Source: an uncultured Bacteroides sp. (GTDB lineage: Bacteria > Bacteroidota > Bacteroidia > Bacteroidales > Bacteroidaceae). Taken from it: DNA of 56,996 nt. Shown here piece by piece: positions 17,581 through 26,730 of the stretch. Under the pieces are notes generated by a model. It did not search any database, was not told the origin of the DNA, and saw only the letters and a program-made list of their open reading frames with translations. The stretch lies in NCBI GenBank assembly GCA_944320945.1, contig CALUJK010000013.1, positions 1-56,996 of the forward strand, written 5' to 3'. Position 1 is the stretch's first letter. The number at the start of each line of letters is the position of its first letter. The position numbers and the translations under genes are program-made.

Positions 17581-18744
17581 TTATAGTTCAATAATTTCCT
17601 CCTTACAGATTGTCAATTTTTCTACTCCTTCTGTTGTTACTACCCAAGAGTTTTCGATACCGACAGGGCCTATTCCCGGCAAGACAATCTTTGGCTCGAG
17701 GGCAAAGACCATGCCCGGTTCCAGTTCTTGCTTCATACGGGGAGCGATGACGGGGGCTTCGTTGATTTCAAGGCCGATGCCATGACCGATGAATTTAGCC
17801 TTTTGACCCATCCCCATGAAATTATCTGCCAATCCTGCTTTCTCTACAATGTTGATGGCGGTGTTATACATATCTTCACAGACGGTACCGGGTTTGGCCA
17901 TAGAGGTAACGGCATCTTGTATTTCTAGACAAATTTGATGAGCTGTGTATGCTTGTTCTGGCAGACGACCGATGGAGAACACACGGCTCATATCACCCAT
18001 ATATCCGTAAAAGTTTCCGCCCATATCTACCATGAAAGATTGTCCGGGTTGTAACAGTGTACCGTTAGCACCTCCGGGTAACGAGGGATCAAGACCTTCA
18101 CCTCCTAATGCGAAGTCGTAAGGAGAAGGGGTAGCTGCATTGTCACCTGCCAACAGACTACCCATGAATATCTCCATACTTTGACCGAAGACACGGAAAA
18201 TGCCTAAACAGCCTTCCAAACGCATGAGGCGTTCTATTTCGATGGAGAGTTGGCGGTCTGTCATGCCAGCTCGGTAAACAGATGGTATCTGTTCATAGGC
18301 TTTCGCATGGGCAATGCCTGAACGGCGGAAAGTTTCTATTTCCCAAAGAGTCTTCACGCTGCGTGCTTGGCGGATCAGTTTGCTTCCACAGGACAGTACC
18401 TCAGCTTCGGGGAAACAGATTGCCAAACGATTATATTCTGTGTAGGACAATTCGTCGCCTTCTAGCATGAGCTTGGTTGGCAAGGGGAGGCCACACTCTT
18501 TCAGCAAGTCGGGCAGTTGTTCCGGTTTCCGTATGGGGTGAATGTGTTCGCCTTCGATGTTGTTGGGGCGCTTGATAAATACATGTGCTGGAGCGTTTAA
18601 CGGCAGGTAGAGATAGCCGCTCACTACACGTCCGTATGTGTATATCAGATTGACATTGCAGGTGATGAGTGCTGCATCTATGGATTGTTGTGCCATGAGG
18701 ACGCGTATTTTATCGCGTCTCTGCTTTAATTCGGGTAGTAGCAT
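17581..18744 (-). CDS. M24 family Xaa-Pro aminopeptidase-like metallopeptidase
   Basis: A 387-residue cytoplasmic protein with a creatinase-type N-terminal domain (residues 1-130) and a pita-bread M24 catalytic domain. All five metal ligands are visible: Asp in FMVDMGGN, Asp in YMGDMSRVF, His in FIGHGIGLE, Glu in FALEPKIV and Glu in VGIENSWVV. It probably removes N-terminal residues next to proline (Xaa-Pro aminopeptidase or prolidase type). The prfC stop lies 49 bases upstream. Confidence 0.88.
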   Translation of the reverse strand: MLLPELKQRRDKIRVLMAQQSIDAALITCNVNLIYTYGRVVSGYLYLPLNAPAHVFIKRPNNIEGEHIHPIRKPEQLPDLLKECGLPLPTKLMLEGDELSYTEYNRLAICFPEAEVLSCGSKLIRQARSVKTLWEIETFRRSGIAHAKAYEQIPSVYRAGMTDRQLSIEIERLMRLEGCLGIFRVFGQSMEIFMGSLLAGDNAATPSPYDFALGGEGLDPSLPGGANGTLLQPGQSFMVDMGGNFYGYMGDMSRVFSIGRLPEQAYTAHQICLEIQDAVTSMAKPGTVCEDMYNTAINIVEKAGLADNFMGMGQKAKFIGHGIGLEINEAPVIAPRMKQELEPGMVFALEPKIVLPGIGPVGIENSWVVTTEGVEKLTICKEEIIEL

Positions 18745-18793
18745 GGTAGTAAGTGTTTGAGGTTGTTAGTTAATATGATGTTGTAATTGTCGT

Positions 18794-20362
18794 TTAGAAC
18801 TCGCTTGTGAAATGGAACTTGATGTGCTTGAAGTCCGTTTGTGCCATTTGGAGCACGTAGCCGCTGTCTGCTAGGAATACATCACGGCCTTCGCGATCTT
18901 TGGCCATATATTGGTACTTGCGTTTCTTGAAAGCCTCCAGTTCGGCAGGGTCATCACTTTCTATCCAGCAGGCTTTGTAAAGACTGAGTGGCTCCCAGCG
19001 ACATTTGGCATTGTACTCGTGTTCTAGACGATACTGAATGACTTCAAATTGCAGTTGTCCCACGGTACCGATAATCTTTCGTCCGTTGAATTGATTGACA
19101 AAAAGCTGCGCTACACCTTCGTCCATCAGTTGGTCGATACCCTTTGCCAGTTGTTTCTGTTTCATGGGGTCGGCATTCTCGATATATTTGAACATTTCCG
19201 GTGAGAAGCTGGGTAAACCGCGGAAGTGCAGGTGTTCGCCCTCGGTCAGTGTATCGCCAATTTTGAATGTACCGTTATCAGGCAGACCGATAATATCTCC
19301 TGCCCAAGCTTCGTCTACAGTCGTTTTTCGTTGTGCCATAAATTGTGTGGGACTGGAGAAACGCATCGTCTTGTCGTGCCGCACGTGGTAGTAGGGTACG
19401 TTGCGCGAGAACTTGCCGGAGCAAACTTTGCAGAAAGCAATGCACGAACGATGGTTAGGGTCAATGTTAGCAGTTATTTTGAAAATGAACCCGGTAAACT
19501 TAGATTCATCTGGTTGCACGGTACGTTCTTCTGCTTGTACAGGACGAGGACTGGGAGCAATTTCGACGAAGCAGTTCAGCAGCTCTTCTACACCGAAGTT
19601 GTTCAGTGCGGAACCGAAGAATACGGGTGCTACTTCACCTTTCAGGTAATCATCCACGTTGAATGTAGGATAGACGCCTTCTATCAGTTCCAGTTCTCCG
19701 CGTAGTTTGTCAGCCAAGGCTGTACCGATACGGTCATCCAGTTCTTTTGTTTGGATGTCTACTTGCACCTTTTCTGTGACCACTTGCTTGGACGGTTGGA
19801 AGAGGTTAAGGTTGTGTTCGTAGATGTTATAGACACCTTTGAAACGCGGGCCACTTTCGATAGGCCATGTCAACGGGCGCACCTGGATGACGAGTTCTTC
19901 TTCCAGTTCGTCCATCAAATCGAAAGGGTCTTTGGCTTCACGGTCCATCTTGTTGACGAAGATGATGACGGGCGTGTTGCGCATGCGGCATACTTCCATT
20001 AGTTTGCGGGTCTGCGTCTCCACACCTTTGGCACCGTCAACAACGATGATGACACTGTCTACAGCAGTCAGTGTGCGGTACGTGTCCTCGGCAAAGTCTT
20101 GGTGACCGGGGGTATCAAGGATATTTACCTTGTAATCGCGATAGTCAAACTCCATCACGGAGGTAGTAACCGAAATACCGCGTTGTTTTTCGATATCCAT
20201 CCAGTCAGACGTGGCAGTCTTTTTTATCTTATTGCTTTTGACGGCGCCGGCCACTTGTATTTGTCCGCCGAACAGTAGAAACTTCTCGGTGAGTGATGTC
20301 TTACCTGCGTCAGGATGCGCCACGATGGCAAAGGTTCGTCTTCTTTCTATTTCGTTATTCAT
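18794..20362 (-). CDS. prfC: Peptide chain release factor 3
   Basis: A 522-residue translational GTPase, RF3, which recycles RF1/RF2 from ribosomes after termination. G-domain motifs: P-loop [14 protein letters not shown] (about residues 14-27), switch [18 protein letters not shown], and NKMD. The opening [18 protein letters not shown] is typical of PrfC rather than EF-G, and there is no EF-G-like C-terminal extension. Length is normal for RF3. Confidence 0.96.
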   Translation of the reverse strand: MNNEIERRRTFAIVAHPDAGKTSLTEKFLLFGGQIQVAGAVKSNKIKKTATSDWMDIEKQRGISVTTSVMEFDYRDYKVNILDTPGHQDFAEDTYRTLTAVDSVIIVVDGAKGVETQTRKLMEVCRMRNTPVIIFVNKMDREAKDPFDLMDELEEELVIQVRPLTWPIESGPRFKGVYNIYEHNLNLFQPSKQVVTEKVQVDIQTKELDDRIGTALADKLRGELELIEGVYPTFNVDDYLKGEVAPVFFGSALNNFGVEELLNCFVEIAPSPRPVQAEERTVQPDESKFTGFIFKITANIDPNHRSCIAFCKVCSGKFSRNVPYYHVRHDKTMRFSSPTQFMAQRKTTVDEAWAGDIIGLPDNGTFKIGDTLTEGEHLHFRGLPSFSPEMFKYIENADPMKQKQLAKGIDQLMDEGVAQLFVNQFNGRKIIGTVGQLQFEVIQYRLEHEYNAKCRWEPLSLYKACWIESDDPAELEAFKKRKYQYMAKDREGRDVFLADSGYVLQMAQTDFKHIKFHFTSEF

Positions 20363-20463
20363 TCTTCTTATAATAGTAATTGAGTTATCTAATTCAGATG
20401 GACGCTGGTTCCTAATAAAGGTGCTTAAACTTCCATATCGAGCTAAAGCCTGTTACAAAGTCC

Positions 20464-21318
20464 TTATTCTTTGAGTTGGGCGATGCAACGTGCCAGACTT
20501 TCTTCCCAGTGGGGAATAGTGATGCCGTATGTTTGCTTAATTTTAGTTTTGTCTAGTACGGAGTAATGTGGACGAGATGCTTTCGCAGGATATTCATCCG
20601 TATGCAGGGGATTGACCCGACAGGTGGTGATACCTGCCAAACGGTGAATGGCCAGTGTAAAGTCGTACCACGAGCAGACACCTTCATTGCTGAAGTGATA
20701 TATACCGGGCACAATGCCTTGCTGAATGATAGCAAAGATGGTTGTCGCCAAATCGTTGGCATAGGTGGGAGTTCCTATCTGGTCGAATATCACGCCCAAT
20801 GTATCGCGTTCGCGCCCCAACCGGAGCATGGTTTTAACGAAGTTATTGCCAAAAGTGGAATATAACCACGCAGTACGGATAATTACAGCGCGACTGCAAC
20901 GTTTCATCATCTCTTCTTCACCTGCTAGCTTTGTGCGGCCATATACTGTATTCGGACAAGTTGCAGCATCTTCTCTATAAGGGATATGGGCGGTACCGTC
21001 GAAAACATAATCTGTGGATATGTGTATAAGTGCAGCTCCGTAGGCTTCAGCGGCATCGGCTAAGTACCCCGGTGCTATGTGGTTCAGCTTGTCACAAAGT
21101 ACTTCATCGTCTTCGGCTTTGTCCACAGCCGTATAGGCGGCACAATTCACAATGACATCAATGGCTTTGTCCGCCACGAATGCTTTCACAGCTTGTGCGT
21201 CACAGATGTCTAGTTCCTGTACGTCTGTGAAAAAATAAGTATGTTGAGGGCATCCGGTCGACAATATCTGCATTTCGTTGCCAAGTTGACCGTTGGCGCC
21301 GGTTACTAAGATGTTCAT
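20464..21318 (-). CDS. rfbD: dTDP-4-dehydrorhamnose reductase
   Basis: A 284-residue short-chain dehydrogenase/reductase that makes dTDP-L-rhamnose from dTDP-4-dehydrorhamnose, for surface polysaccharide synthesis. It has the N-terminal NAD(P)-binding motif VTGANGQLGNE, STDYVFDG and the catalytic YxxxK in YGRTKLAGEE. It sits apart from any rfbABC genes in this window. It follows the DUF4924 gene with one base between stop and start, so it belongs to that transcript. Confidence 0.93.
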   Translation of the reverse strand: MNILVTGANGQLGNEMQILSTGCPQHTYFFTDVQELDICDAQAVKAFVADKAIDVIVNCAAYTAVDKAEDDEVLCDKLNHIAPGYLADAAEAYGAALIHISTDYVFDGTAHIPYREDAATCPNTVYGRTKLAGEEEMMKRCSRAVIIRTAWLYSTFGNNFVKTMLRLGRERDTLGVIFDQIGTPTYANDLATTIFAIIQQGIVPGIYHFSNEGVCSWYDFTLAIHRLAGITTCRVNPLHTDEYPAKASRPHYSVLDKTKIKQTYGITIPHWEESLARCIAQLKE

Positions 21319-21319
21319 A

Positions 21320-21862
21320 TCAATCGTCCAGTTTTAAGTCTCCTTTTCTGTCTTTGTCATAATAGTTGGCCAGTAACGAGAGAAAACTGCTGATGGCTTC
21401 CACTGCTCGCGTTGTTCCTTGGCTGATATCTTTCTTTTGCAAACGTAGCAAGAGTATGCCGTATAGTGCTTCGAAGCAGGTTTCCAGTTCCGGCTCGTCT
21501 TTGTGTCCATTCTTTTGTCGTAATTCCACGATGAAAGGCAGTGCCTTGAAGTATGCCGCGTTATAGAACGGATATTTAGTAGATGATAGCAGGACACCGT
21601 GTAGTTCTGTCAGATTTTGAATGACATTGCGGTTTATTTGTAAATGTCCTTTCTCTGTCACATTCTCGGCACGCATCATGTCGCACAGATTGCCATACCA
21701 CTCTTCCAGTTCAGGGCGTTCTTCTTCCGGATATCGGCTGATGACATTTTGCCGCAGGCAGTCAATGTCACATCTGTTGGCGCGCAGCAAGTCCTCCACC
21801 TGCCACATATATATAAGGTATTCGGCAATGTTTTTTTCTTTTAAAATCCTTGATACTTTCAT
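21320..21862 (-). CDS. DUF4924 family protein
   Basis: A 180-residue, mostly helical soluble protein of a family restricted to Bacteroidota (DUF4924); function unknown. The open frame could start at a TTG at 21874, directly after the preceding stop, but the ATG at 21862 (MKVSRILKEKNIAEYLIYMWQ) is preferred because this group rarely uses TTG. It sits between the LysE-type exporter and rfbD in what looks like a three-gene transcript. Confidence 0.8.
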   Translation of the reverse strand: MKVSRILKEKNIAEYLIYMWQVEDLLRANRCDIDCLRQNVISRYPEEERPELEEWYGNLCDMMRAENVTEKGHLQINRNVIQNLTELHGVLLSSTKYPFYNAAYFKALPFIVELRQKNGHKDEPELETCFEALYGILLLRLQKKDISQGTTRAVEAISSFLSLLANYYDKDRKGDLKLDD

Positions 21863-21874
21863 GTCGGTTATCAA

Positions 21875-22528
21875 CTAATACAGGGATTCCCCCATCAATG
21901 TAAATGCCAGTCCCACGATGGAGACGATGACCACAATGCTTCCGATGATGCGGTTGAGTATCCAGATGCCTCGAAGGTTGAAGTGCGCCCGCACTTTGTT
22001 GACAAAATACGTGATGCCAAACCACCACGAGAGTGCTCCCATGGCGATAGCTACATAGCCAGTAACCGTTTCGGATACTAATGCACCGTTCCCTACAAAC
22101 GAGAAGCGGGCAAAGAGTCCCACAAACAGAAAGATGATGAGCGGATTGGAAAGTGTCACAAAGAAAGCTGTGACAAGATTGTGCAGATAAGTACCTTTAT
22201 TTCCCGATGGTGGCCTGAGTGACTTTACTGGATTACTGCGGAACGTGTATACGCCAAATGCCAATAACAGGATACTGCCGAACAGCTGTAGATAGAAGAT
22301 ATTTTTGTTAACGTAGTCGAATACGAAACTCATTCCGTAACCTGTCAGCAGGGCATAGCAAAGGTCACTCATTGCCGCACCGATACCCGTTACGAAGCCG
22401 TACCATCGTCCCTTGTTTAGCGTGCGCTGGATGCACAGCACCCCCACGGGGCCCAATGGCGCTGATACGATGACACCGATGATGAATCCTTTCCACAAGA
22501 TGTCAATTATGGTCTCAATCTGAATCAT
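21875..22528 (-). CDS. LysE/RhtB family exporter
   Basis: A 217-residue inner-membrane protein with six hydrophobic segments. The LysE-family signature is near the N-terminus: GFIIGVIVSAPLGPVGVLC, then FVTGIGAAMSDLCYA and FFVTLSNPLIIFLFVGLF. Family members export amino acids or similar solutes; the substrate is unknown. The start is the ATG at 22528 (MIQIETIIDILW). A longer open frame reaches back into rseP on another frame and is not plausible. A promoter abuts this ATG very closely. Confidence 0.88.
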   Translation of the reverse strand: MIQIETIIDILWKGFIIGVIVSAPLGPVGVLCIQRTLNKGRWYGFVTGIGAAMSDLCYALLTGYGMSFVFDYVNKNIFYLQLFGSILLLAFGVYTFRSNPVKSLRPPSGNKGTYLHNLVTAFFVTLSNPLIIFLFVGLFARFSFVGNGALVSETVTGYVAIAMGALSWWFGITYFVNKVRAHFNLRGIWILNRIIGSIVVIVSIVGLAFTLMGESLY

Positions 22529-22533
22529 GTTTG

Positions 22534-22564
22534 CAAATATCGGACTAATTCGTGAAACTACAAA
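22534..22564 (-). promoter_or_regulatory. Promoter abutting LysE-family start (leaderless candidate)
   Basis: On the minus strand a -33 TTTG (22561-22564), a 19-base spacer and a -7 GATATTTG (22534-22541, one mismatch) are followed by only five bases before the ATG. Since Bacteroides transcripts usually begin 5-7 bases past the -7 box, the mRNA would start at or next to the start codon. Confidence 0.6.
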
Positions 22565-22581
22565 ATCTTTTGACCGGGCGC

Positions 22582-23943
22582 TCAGAACAGGAATCTCAGA
22601 ATGTCGTTGAAGTTGGCCCAGAGCAACAGGGCAAACAGGAGGAACATGCCGACCATCTGTGCCCGTTCCATAAACTTGTCGCTGGGCTTGCGGCGGGCGA
22701 TGATTTCGTAGAGCAGGAATAGAACGTGCCCCCCGTCCAGTGCCGGGATGGGCAGAATGTTCATAAAGGCAAGGATGATGCTGAGGAATGCCGTCATGTA
22801 CCAGAACTGGTGCCAGTCCCATGTGGCGGGGAAGATACTACCAATGGTGCCGAATCCGCCTAACTGCTTGGCGCCTTCTTTGGAGAAGAGATATTTCATT
22901 TGGTCGACGTACCCCGCCAGTGTATTGACGCCTAATTTAATGCCGGCAGGGAATGAGGAGAAGAAGGTGTACTCTTCCTGTACTACGGGCATCAGCCGAC
23001 TGGTACGTTGCTCTGGAAATACGCCAATCTTAAAAGCGGAATCAGCCTCTACAGTCAGGTTGTGGGAGATACCGTCGCGTATATAAGTTAGGTTGACGCG
23101 GCGTAAGGCTGTATGCAGGCTGTCATTTGTAGTCGTTTGGGCTTCTTTGCGGCGTACATCCATAGCTTGGAGAAAGTCGAGAAAAGAGATGCTCCGCCCG
23201 TCCATGTGTGTGATGCTGTCGCCCGGCATCAGTCCGGCCAATTGGGCGGGACTGCCGGCCACAAGGCTGTCCACCATATAGGGGTAGCGGAAGTCGGCAA
23301 AGCGAGTGCTGTCTGCCAGCAGGCGGTCCATCAGTCCTTCGGGGATGTAGACAGAGGCTTCTTGTCCGTCGCGGCGCACGGTGACTTGGCGGGCGTCCAC
23401 GATGGCTGTCAGCAGGTCGCCCCCCATGCGGTCGAACGGTTTGCCGTCGGCGGAGATGAGTATGTCTCCATCCTTAAAGCCTACATTGTGCATTGTCTCG
23501 TTGAAGTCCATGCCTAGCGGTGCTTTCTGCACGGGGATGTACGAGTCACCCCACGCAAAGAGTATCATGGAGTAGATGAACAATGCCAGCAGGAAGTTGA
23601 ACAGTACGCCTCCTACCATGATGAGTAGTCGTTGCCATGCGGGCTTGGCGCGGAATTCCCACGGCTTGACGGGTTGTTTCATCTGTTCCGTGTCCATCGA
23701 TTCATCTATCATGCCGCTGATTTTGACGTAGCCGCCCAAAGGTAACCATCCCATAGCATATTCTGTCTCGCTTTTTTTCGGCTTGAACTTGAAGAGGGTG
23801 AACCATGGGTCGAAAAAGAGGCAGAATTTCTCTACTCGCGTTTTGAACAGGCGGGCGAAGAGAAAGTGCCCCATCTCGTGGATGATGACGAGCAGCGAAA
23901 GGCTCATGATGAGTTGCAATGCTTTTATTAAGAATGTTTCCAT
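22582..23943 (-). CDS. rseP: RIP metalloprotease (site-2 protease)
   Basis: A 453-residue M50 intramembrane metalloprotease. The first membrane helix carries the zinc site HEMGHF (about residues 22-27), a later one carries NILPIPALDGGH with the third ligand Asp, and a central periplasmic PDZ region includes LVAGSPAQLAGLMPGDSI. It would cut membrane-embedded substrates such as anti-sigma factors or leftover signal peptides. It lies downstream of dxr, as often seen in bacteria. Confidence 0.94.
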   Translation of the reverse strand: METFLIKALQLIMSLSLLVIIHEMGHFLFARLFKTRVEKFCLFFDPWFTLFKFKPKKSETEYAMGWLPLGGYVKISGMIDESMDTEQMKQPVKPWEFRAKPAWQRLLIMVGGVLFNFLLALFIYSMILFAWGDSYIPVQKAPLGMDFNETMHNVGFKDGDILISADGKPFDRMGGDLLTAIVDARQVTVRRDGQEASVYIPEGLMDRLLADSTRFADFRYPYMVDSLVAGSPAQLAGLMPGDSITHMDGRSISFLDFLQAMDVRRKEAQTTTNDSLHTALRRVNLTYIRDGISHNLTVEADSAFKIGVFPEQRTSRLMPVVQEEYTFFSSFPAGIKLGVNTLAGYVDQMKYLFSKEGAKQLGGFGTIGSIFPATWDWHQFWYMTAFLSIILAFMNILPIPALDGGHVLFLLYEIIARRKPSDKFMERAQMVGMFLLFALLLWANFNDILRFLF

Positions 23944-24124
23944 TTGTCTCTAAATATTACTTTCTTAAGTTAGATGTTTCTTTCTTCTCTCTGCTATTAT
24001 AAGTTGTTGATATACAATTGGTTGTTTGTTTCTTTTGACAGACCTTCCGTTAAGTCTTAGCGGTAGCAGTTTCGTTTAATCCTTCCGAAATCTCCGTTGT
24101 AGTTGACGAGATAAGATGTTACTT

Positions 24125-25285
24125 TTACCTCTCGTTTGTTAATATTTCTTCTGTTATGCGACGGGCTTCGGTGTCGGTCTGCACATAGTCTTCATATGTC
24201 GGCTTTCGGATGAAGTTGACGCGTTGCATGGCTTCAGCGATGACATCGCTCATGTCGAGAAACGATATGCGATCTTGCAGGAAAGCTGCGACACAGATTT
24301 CGTTGGCAGCATTGACGATGCAAGGCATATTACCTCCTTGATTTAGAGCTTCATAGGCTAATGCTAAATTTCGGAAGCGTTGCAGGTCGGGCTGCTCAAA
24401 GGTGAGCGAGGTGCAAGTGCGGAGGTCCAGCCGTGGGAACGAAGCGTGCAGTCGGTCGGGGTAGGAGAAGGCATACTGAATGGGCAACCGCATGTCCGGC
24501 ATGCCCAGTTGTGCCTTGATGGCTCCGTCCTCGAACTGCACCATCGAATGGATGACCGACTGCGGGTGTACCACCACTTCAATCTGTTCCGGCTGTACGC
24601 CGAACAGCCAACGGGCTTCAATGACTTCGAACCCTTTGTTCATCATCGTGGCCGAGTCTATCGTAATCTTTGCGCCCATCTGCCAGTTGGGGTGATGCAG
24701 CGCCTGCTCTTTGGTGACAACCGCCAACTGTTCGCGACTGAACGTGCGGAATGGACCACCGGAGGCAGTCAGTATCACTTTCTCTATCGGATTACCCACC
24801 TCTCCAGTCAGACATTGGAATACGGCCGAATGCTCCGAGTCAACGGGCAGGATAGGTGTTCCGTTCACCCGTGCCAGTTCGTTGATAAGTTCTCCGGCCA
24901 CTACCAGCGTCTCCTTGTTGGCCAGTGCTATCGGCTTTCGGGCACGGATGGCATTCATGGTGGGGCGCAGTCCGGCGTAACCCACCATTGCCGTCAATAC
25001 CATGTCGATGGGGGCTTCTTGTACAATCTGGCACAAGGCATCCATACCCGCATACACTTTGATGGGGAGGTCGGACAAAGCTTCTTTCAAATGCTGATAA
25101 TGTTGCTCGTCGGCTATCACCACAGCTTCCGGCTGATGACGGCGTGCCTGTGCGATGAGTTCCTCCACGCGATGGTTGGCCGTCAGCACATACGCCTCGT
25201 ATTGGTCCGGATGCTCTTCAATGACTTGCAGAGCCTGCGTACCGATGGAACCTGTGGAACCGAGTATGGCTATCTGTTTCTTCAT
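24125..25285 (-). CDS. dxr: 1-deoxy-D-xylulose 5-phosphate reductoisomerase
   Basis: A 386-residue enzyme (also called IspC) that converts DXP to MEP with NADPH, the first committed step of non-mevalonate isoprenoid synthesis. Motifs: NADPH-binding ILGSTGSIGTQALQV at the N-terminus, ALANKETLVVAGE, LPVDSEHSAVFQCL and TASGGPF. It is preceded by the M23 peptidase gene (24-base gap) and followed, after 181 bases with no clear feature, by rseP. Confidence 0.97.
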   Translation of the reverse strand: MKKQIAILGSTGSIGTQALQVIEEHPDQYEAYVLTANHRVEELIAQARRHQPEAVVIADEQHYQHLKEALSDLPIKVYAGMDALCQIVQEAPIDMVLTAMVGYAGLRPTMNAIRARKPIALANKETLVVAGELINELARVNGTPILPVDSEHSAVFQCLTGEVGNPIEKVILTASGGPFRTFSREQLAVVTKEQALHHPNWQMGAKITIDSATMMNKGFEVIEARWLFGVQPEQIEVVVHPQSVIHSMVQFEDGAIKAQLGMPDMRLPIQYAFSYPDRLHASFPRLDLRTCTSLTFEQPDLQRFRNLALAYEALNQGGNMPCIVNAANEICVAAFLQDRISFLDMSDVIAEAMQRVNFIRKPTYEDYVQTDTEARRITEEILTNER

Positions 25286-25309
25286 TTCGTTATCTGAGTC
25301 TGTTATTCA

Positions 25310-26179
25310 TTAAAACACGATATATCTCTCCGGATTGACAGCCTGTCCCTTGTGCCATAGCTCAAAGTGCAGATGCGGTGCAGTGGCCTGCATACCGGTA
25401 CTGCCTGCCAAGGCGATGGCTTCTCCTCCTTTCACCGTGTCTCCCTCGCGTTTCAGCAGGGCGTTACAGTGCTTGTAGATAGAGATAAGGTCCTGACTGT
25501 GCTGTATTTGTATGACATATCCCGTTTCGGCAGTGTAGGCACTCAATATGACGGTGCCGTCCAACGTAGCAAGCACACTTTCATCGGGAGTGGCGGCAAT
25601 GTCGATACCGAAGTGCCGTTCATTGGGGTTGAATGTGGTCGTTATCATACCACGTGTCGGGCGGTAGAAGTTCAATCCCTCTACTTCCGGATGCGCGGCA
25701 ATGGTTGTGAGGTTGTATTTTTCGCTTTCTTCATAACGGCGGCGGAAATCCATCTCTCGTTGTGTGCGTTCCATTAGCGAGTCTCGCCGCAAATAGGTCA
25801 GCGAGTCGATGGAGCGTACTGTGTCGGCTTTCACCTCTCCGCGGAAGATATCTTGTATGTTGGCAATGTACAGATCCTGACGATGCAGCAGCTTCTGTAA
25901 AGAGTCGAGTCGCAGGGCATTTTGCACGATTTGGGTACGTATTTCGCTGTTCATGTATCCCGGCAAATAGTTACGTAGCGGGGTGAAAGCGACGATAAGC
26001 GAAGCGATGAGAAAGAGCACCACCAAGACGCAAACCAGCACACTGAGTCCGTTCAGCTTCGATACACGCAGGCTGATGACATCCGTGAGTGTATTCTCAT
26101 TGGTCACCGTCAGGCGGTATTTGAAGCGGATGTTGCTCCAGAAAGGTTTTTTATGTCGTTTCTTCTTGTAAGGTGCCAT
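25310..26179 (-). CDS. M23 family metallopeptidase (LytM-type)
   Basis: A 289-residue protein with a basic cytoplasmic tail (MAPYKKKRHKKPFW), one membrane helix (near residues 50-70), a coiled segment and a C-terminal M23 domain with the zinc ligands His and Asp in HFGIDIAA and the HxH motif in APHLHFELWH. It should trim peptidoglycan cross-bridges at the periplasmic face of the inner membrane. An in-frame TTG at 26194 overlaps the rimM stop, but the ATG at 26179 is the more likely start. Embedded in the tsaB-murA-rimM-dxr operon. Confidence 0.9.
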   Translation of the reverse strand: MAPYKKKRHKKPFWSNIRFKYRLTVTNENTLTDVISLRVSKLNGLSVLVCVLVVLFLIASLIVAFTPLRNYLPGYMNSEIRTQIVQNALRLDSLQKLLHRQDLYIANIQDIFRGEVKADTVRSIDSLTYLRRDSLMERTQREMDFRRRYEESEKYNLTTIAAHPEVEGLNFYRPTRGMITTTFNPNERHFGIDIAATPDESVLATLDGTVILSAYTAETGYVIQIQHSQDLISIYKHCNALLKREGDTVKGGEAIALAGSTGMQATAPHLHFELWHKGQAVNPERYIVF

Positions 26180-26190
26180 ATCTTTTGTTG

Positions 26191-26730
26191 TCAAACTTCT
26201 TCGGCTGTATCCAGTGCCAGCAGTCCTTCCGGCAGGCTGACCGTAATGATGCGGTGTGTGCGGTCGATGCCCAAGATGAATTCCTCTTGTGCCGGTACAA
26301 GCAGTTCCTCACCTTTGTGGTCAACGACGAAAAGGACATTGACTGTCGCTGTATCCACACCAGTTATCTGTCCCAATTCGCCATGATGTACCTCCTCCAT
26401 GCGGAAGCCGACGAAGTAATTCCAGGTCAGTTCACCGGCATCGGCACTCTCTTCGGCATGTTTCACGGGGAAATAGACCTCGACGTTGGTAAATCGGCGT
26501 GCCTGTTCTGTGGTATCGATACCTTCTAACTTCACCAGCGCTGTCGTATTCGAGCGGAAACGGTACTCTTCCAAATAGAAAGGCACCGGTATGCCGTCCA
26601 TCAGGCAGATGATGTAATCAGCTTCCACGCGGTCGAAAATGTCGTCCGTAAAAGTAAACTGCAACTCGCCTTTCACCCCGTGCGGTTTGTTCAGTACACC
26701 TATTTTATATATATCTTCTCTTTTAATCAT
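26191..26730 (-). CDS. rimM: 16S rRNA processing protein
   Basis: A 179-residue ribosome maturation factor with an N-terminal RimM barrel ([23 protein letters not shown]) and a C-terminal PRC-barrel-like domain. It binds S19 and helps assemble the 30S head. The start codon shares one base with the murA stop, indicating coupled translation. Confidence 0.93.
   Translation of the reverse strand: MIKREDIYKIGVLNKPHGVKGELQFTFTDDIFDRVEADYIICLMDGIPVPFYLEEYRFRSNTTALVKLEGIDTTEQARRFTNVEVYFPVKHAEESADAGELTWNYFVGFRMEEVHHGELGQITGVDTATVNVLFVVDHKGEELLVPAQEEFILGIDRTHRIITVSLPEGLLALDTAEEV

Noticed and set aside
22529-22822. N-terminal extension of the LysE-family gene into rseP
   Set aside because: It overlaps conserved rseP coding sequence in another frame and adds no hydrophobic or family-like sequence. 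The ATG at 22528 has a promoter right before it.
24380-25297. A 305-codon plus-strand open frame opposite dxr
   Set aside because: dxr is unambiguous and full length; the antisense translation is composition-driven.
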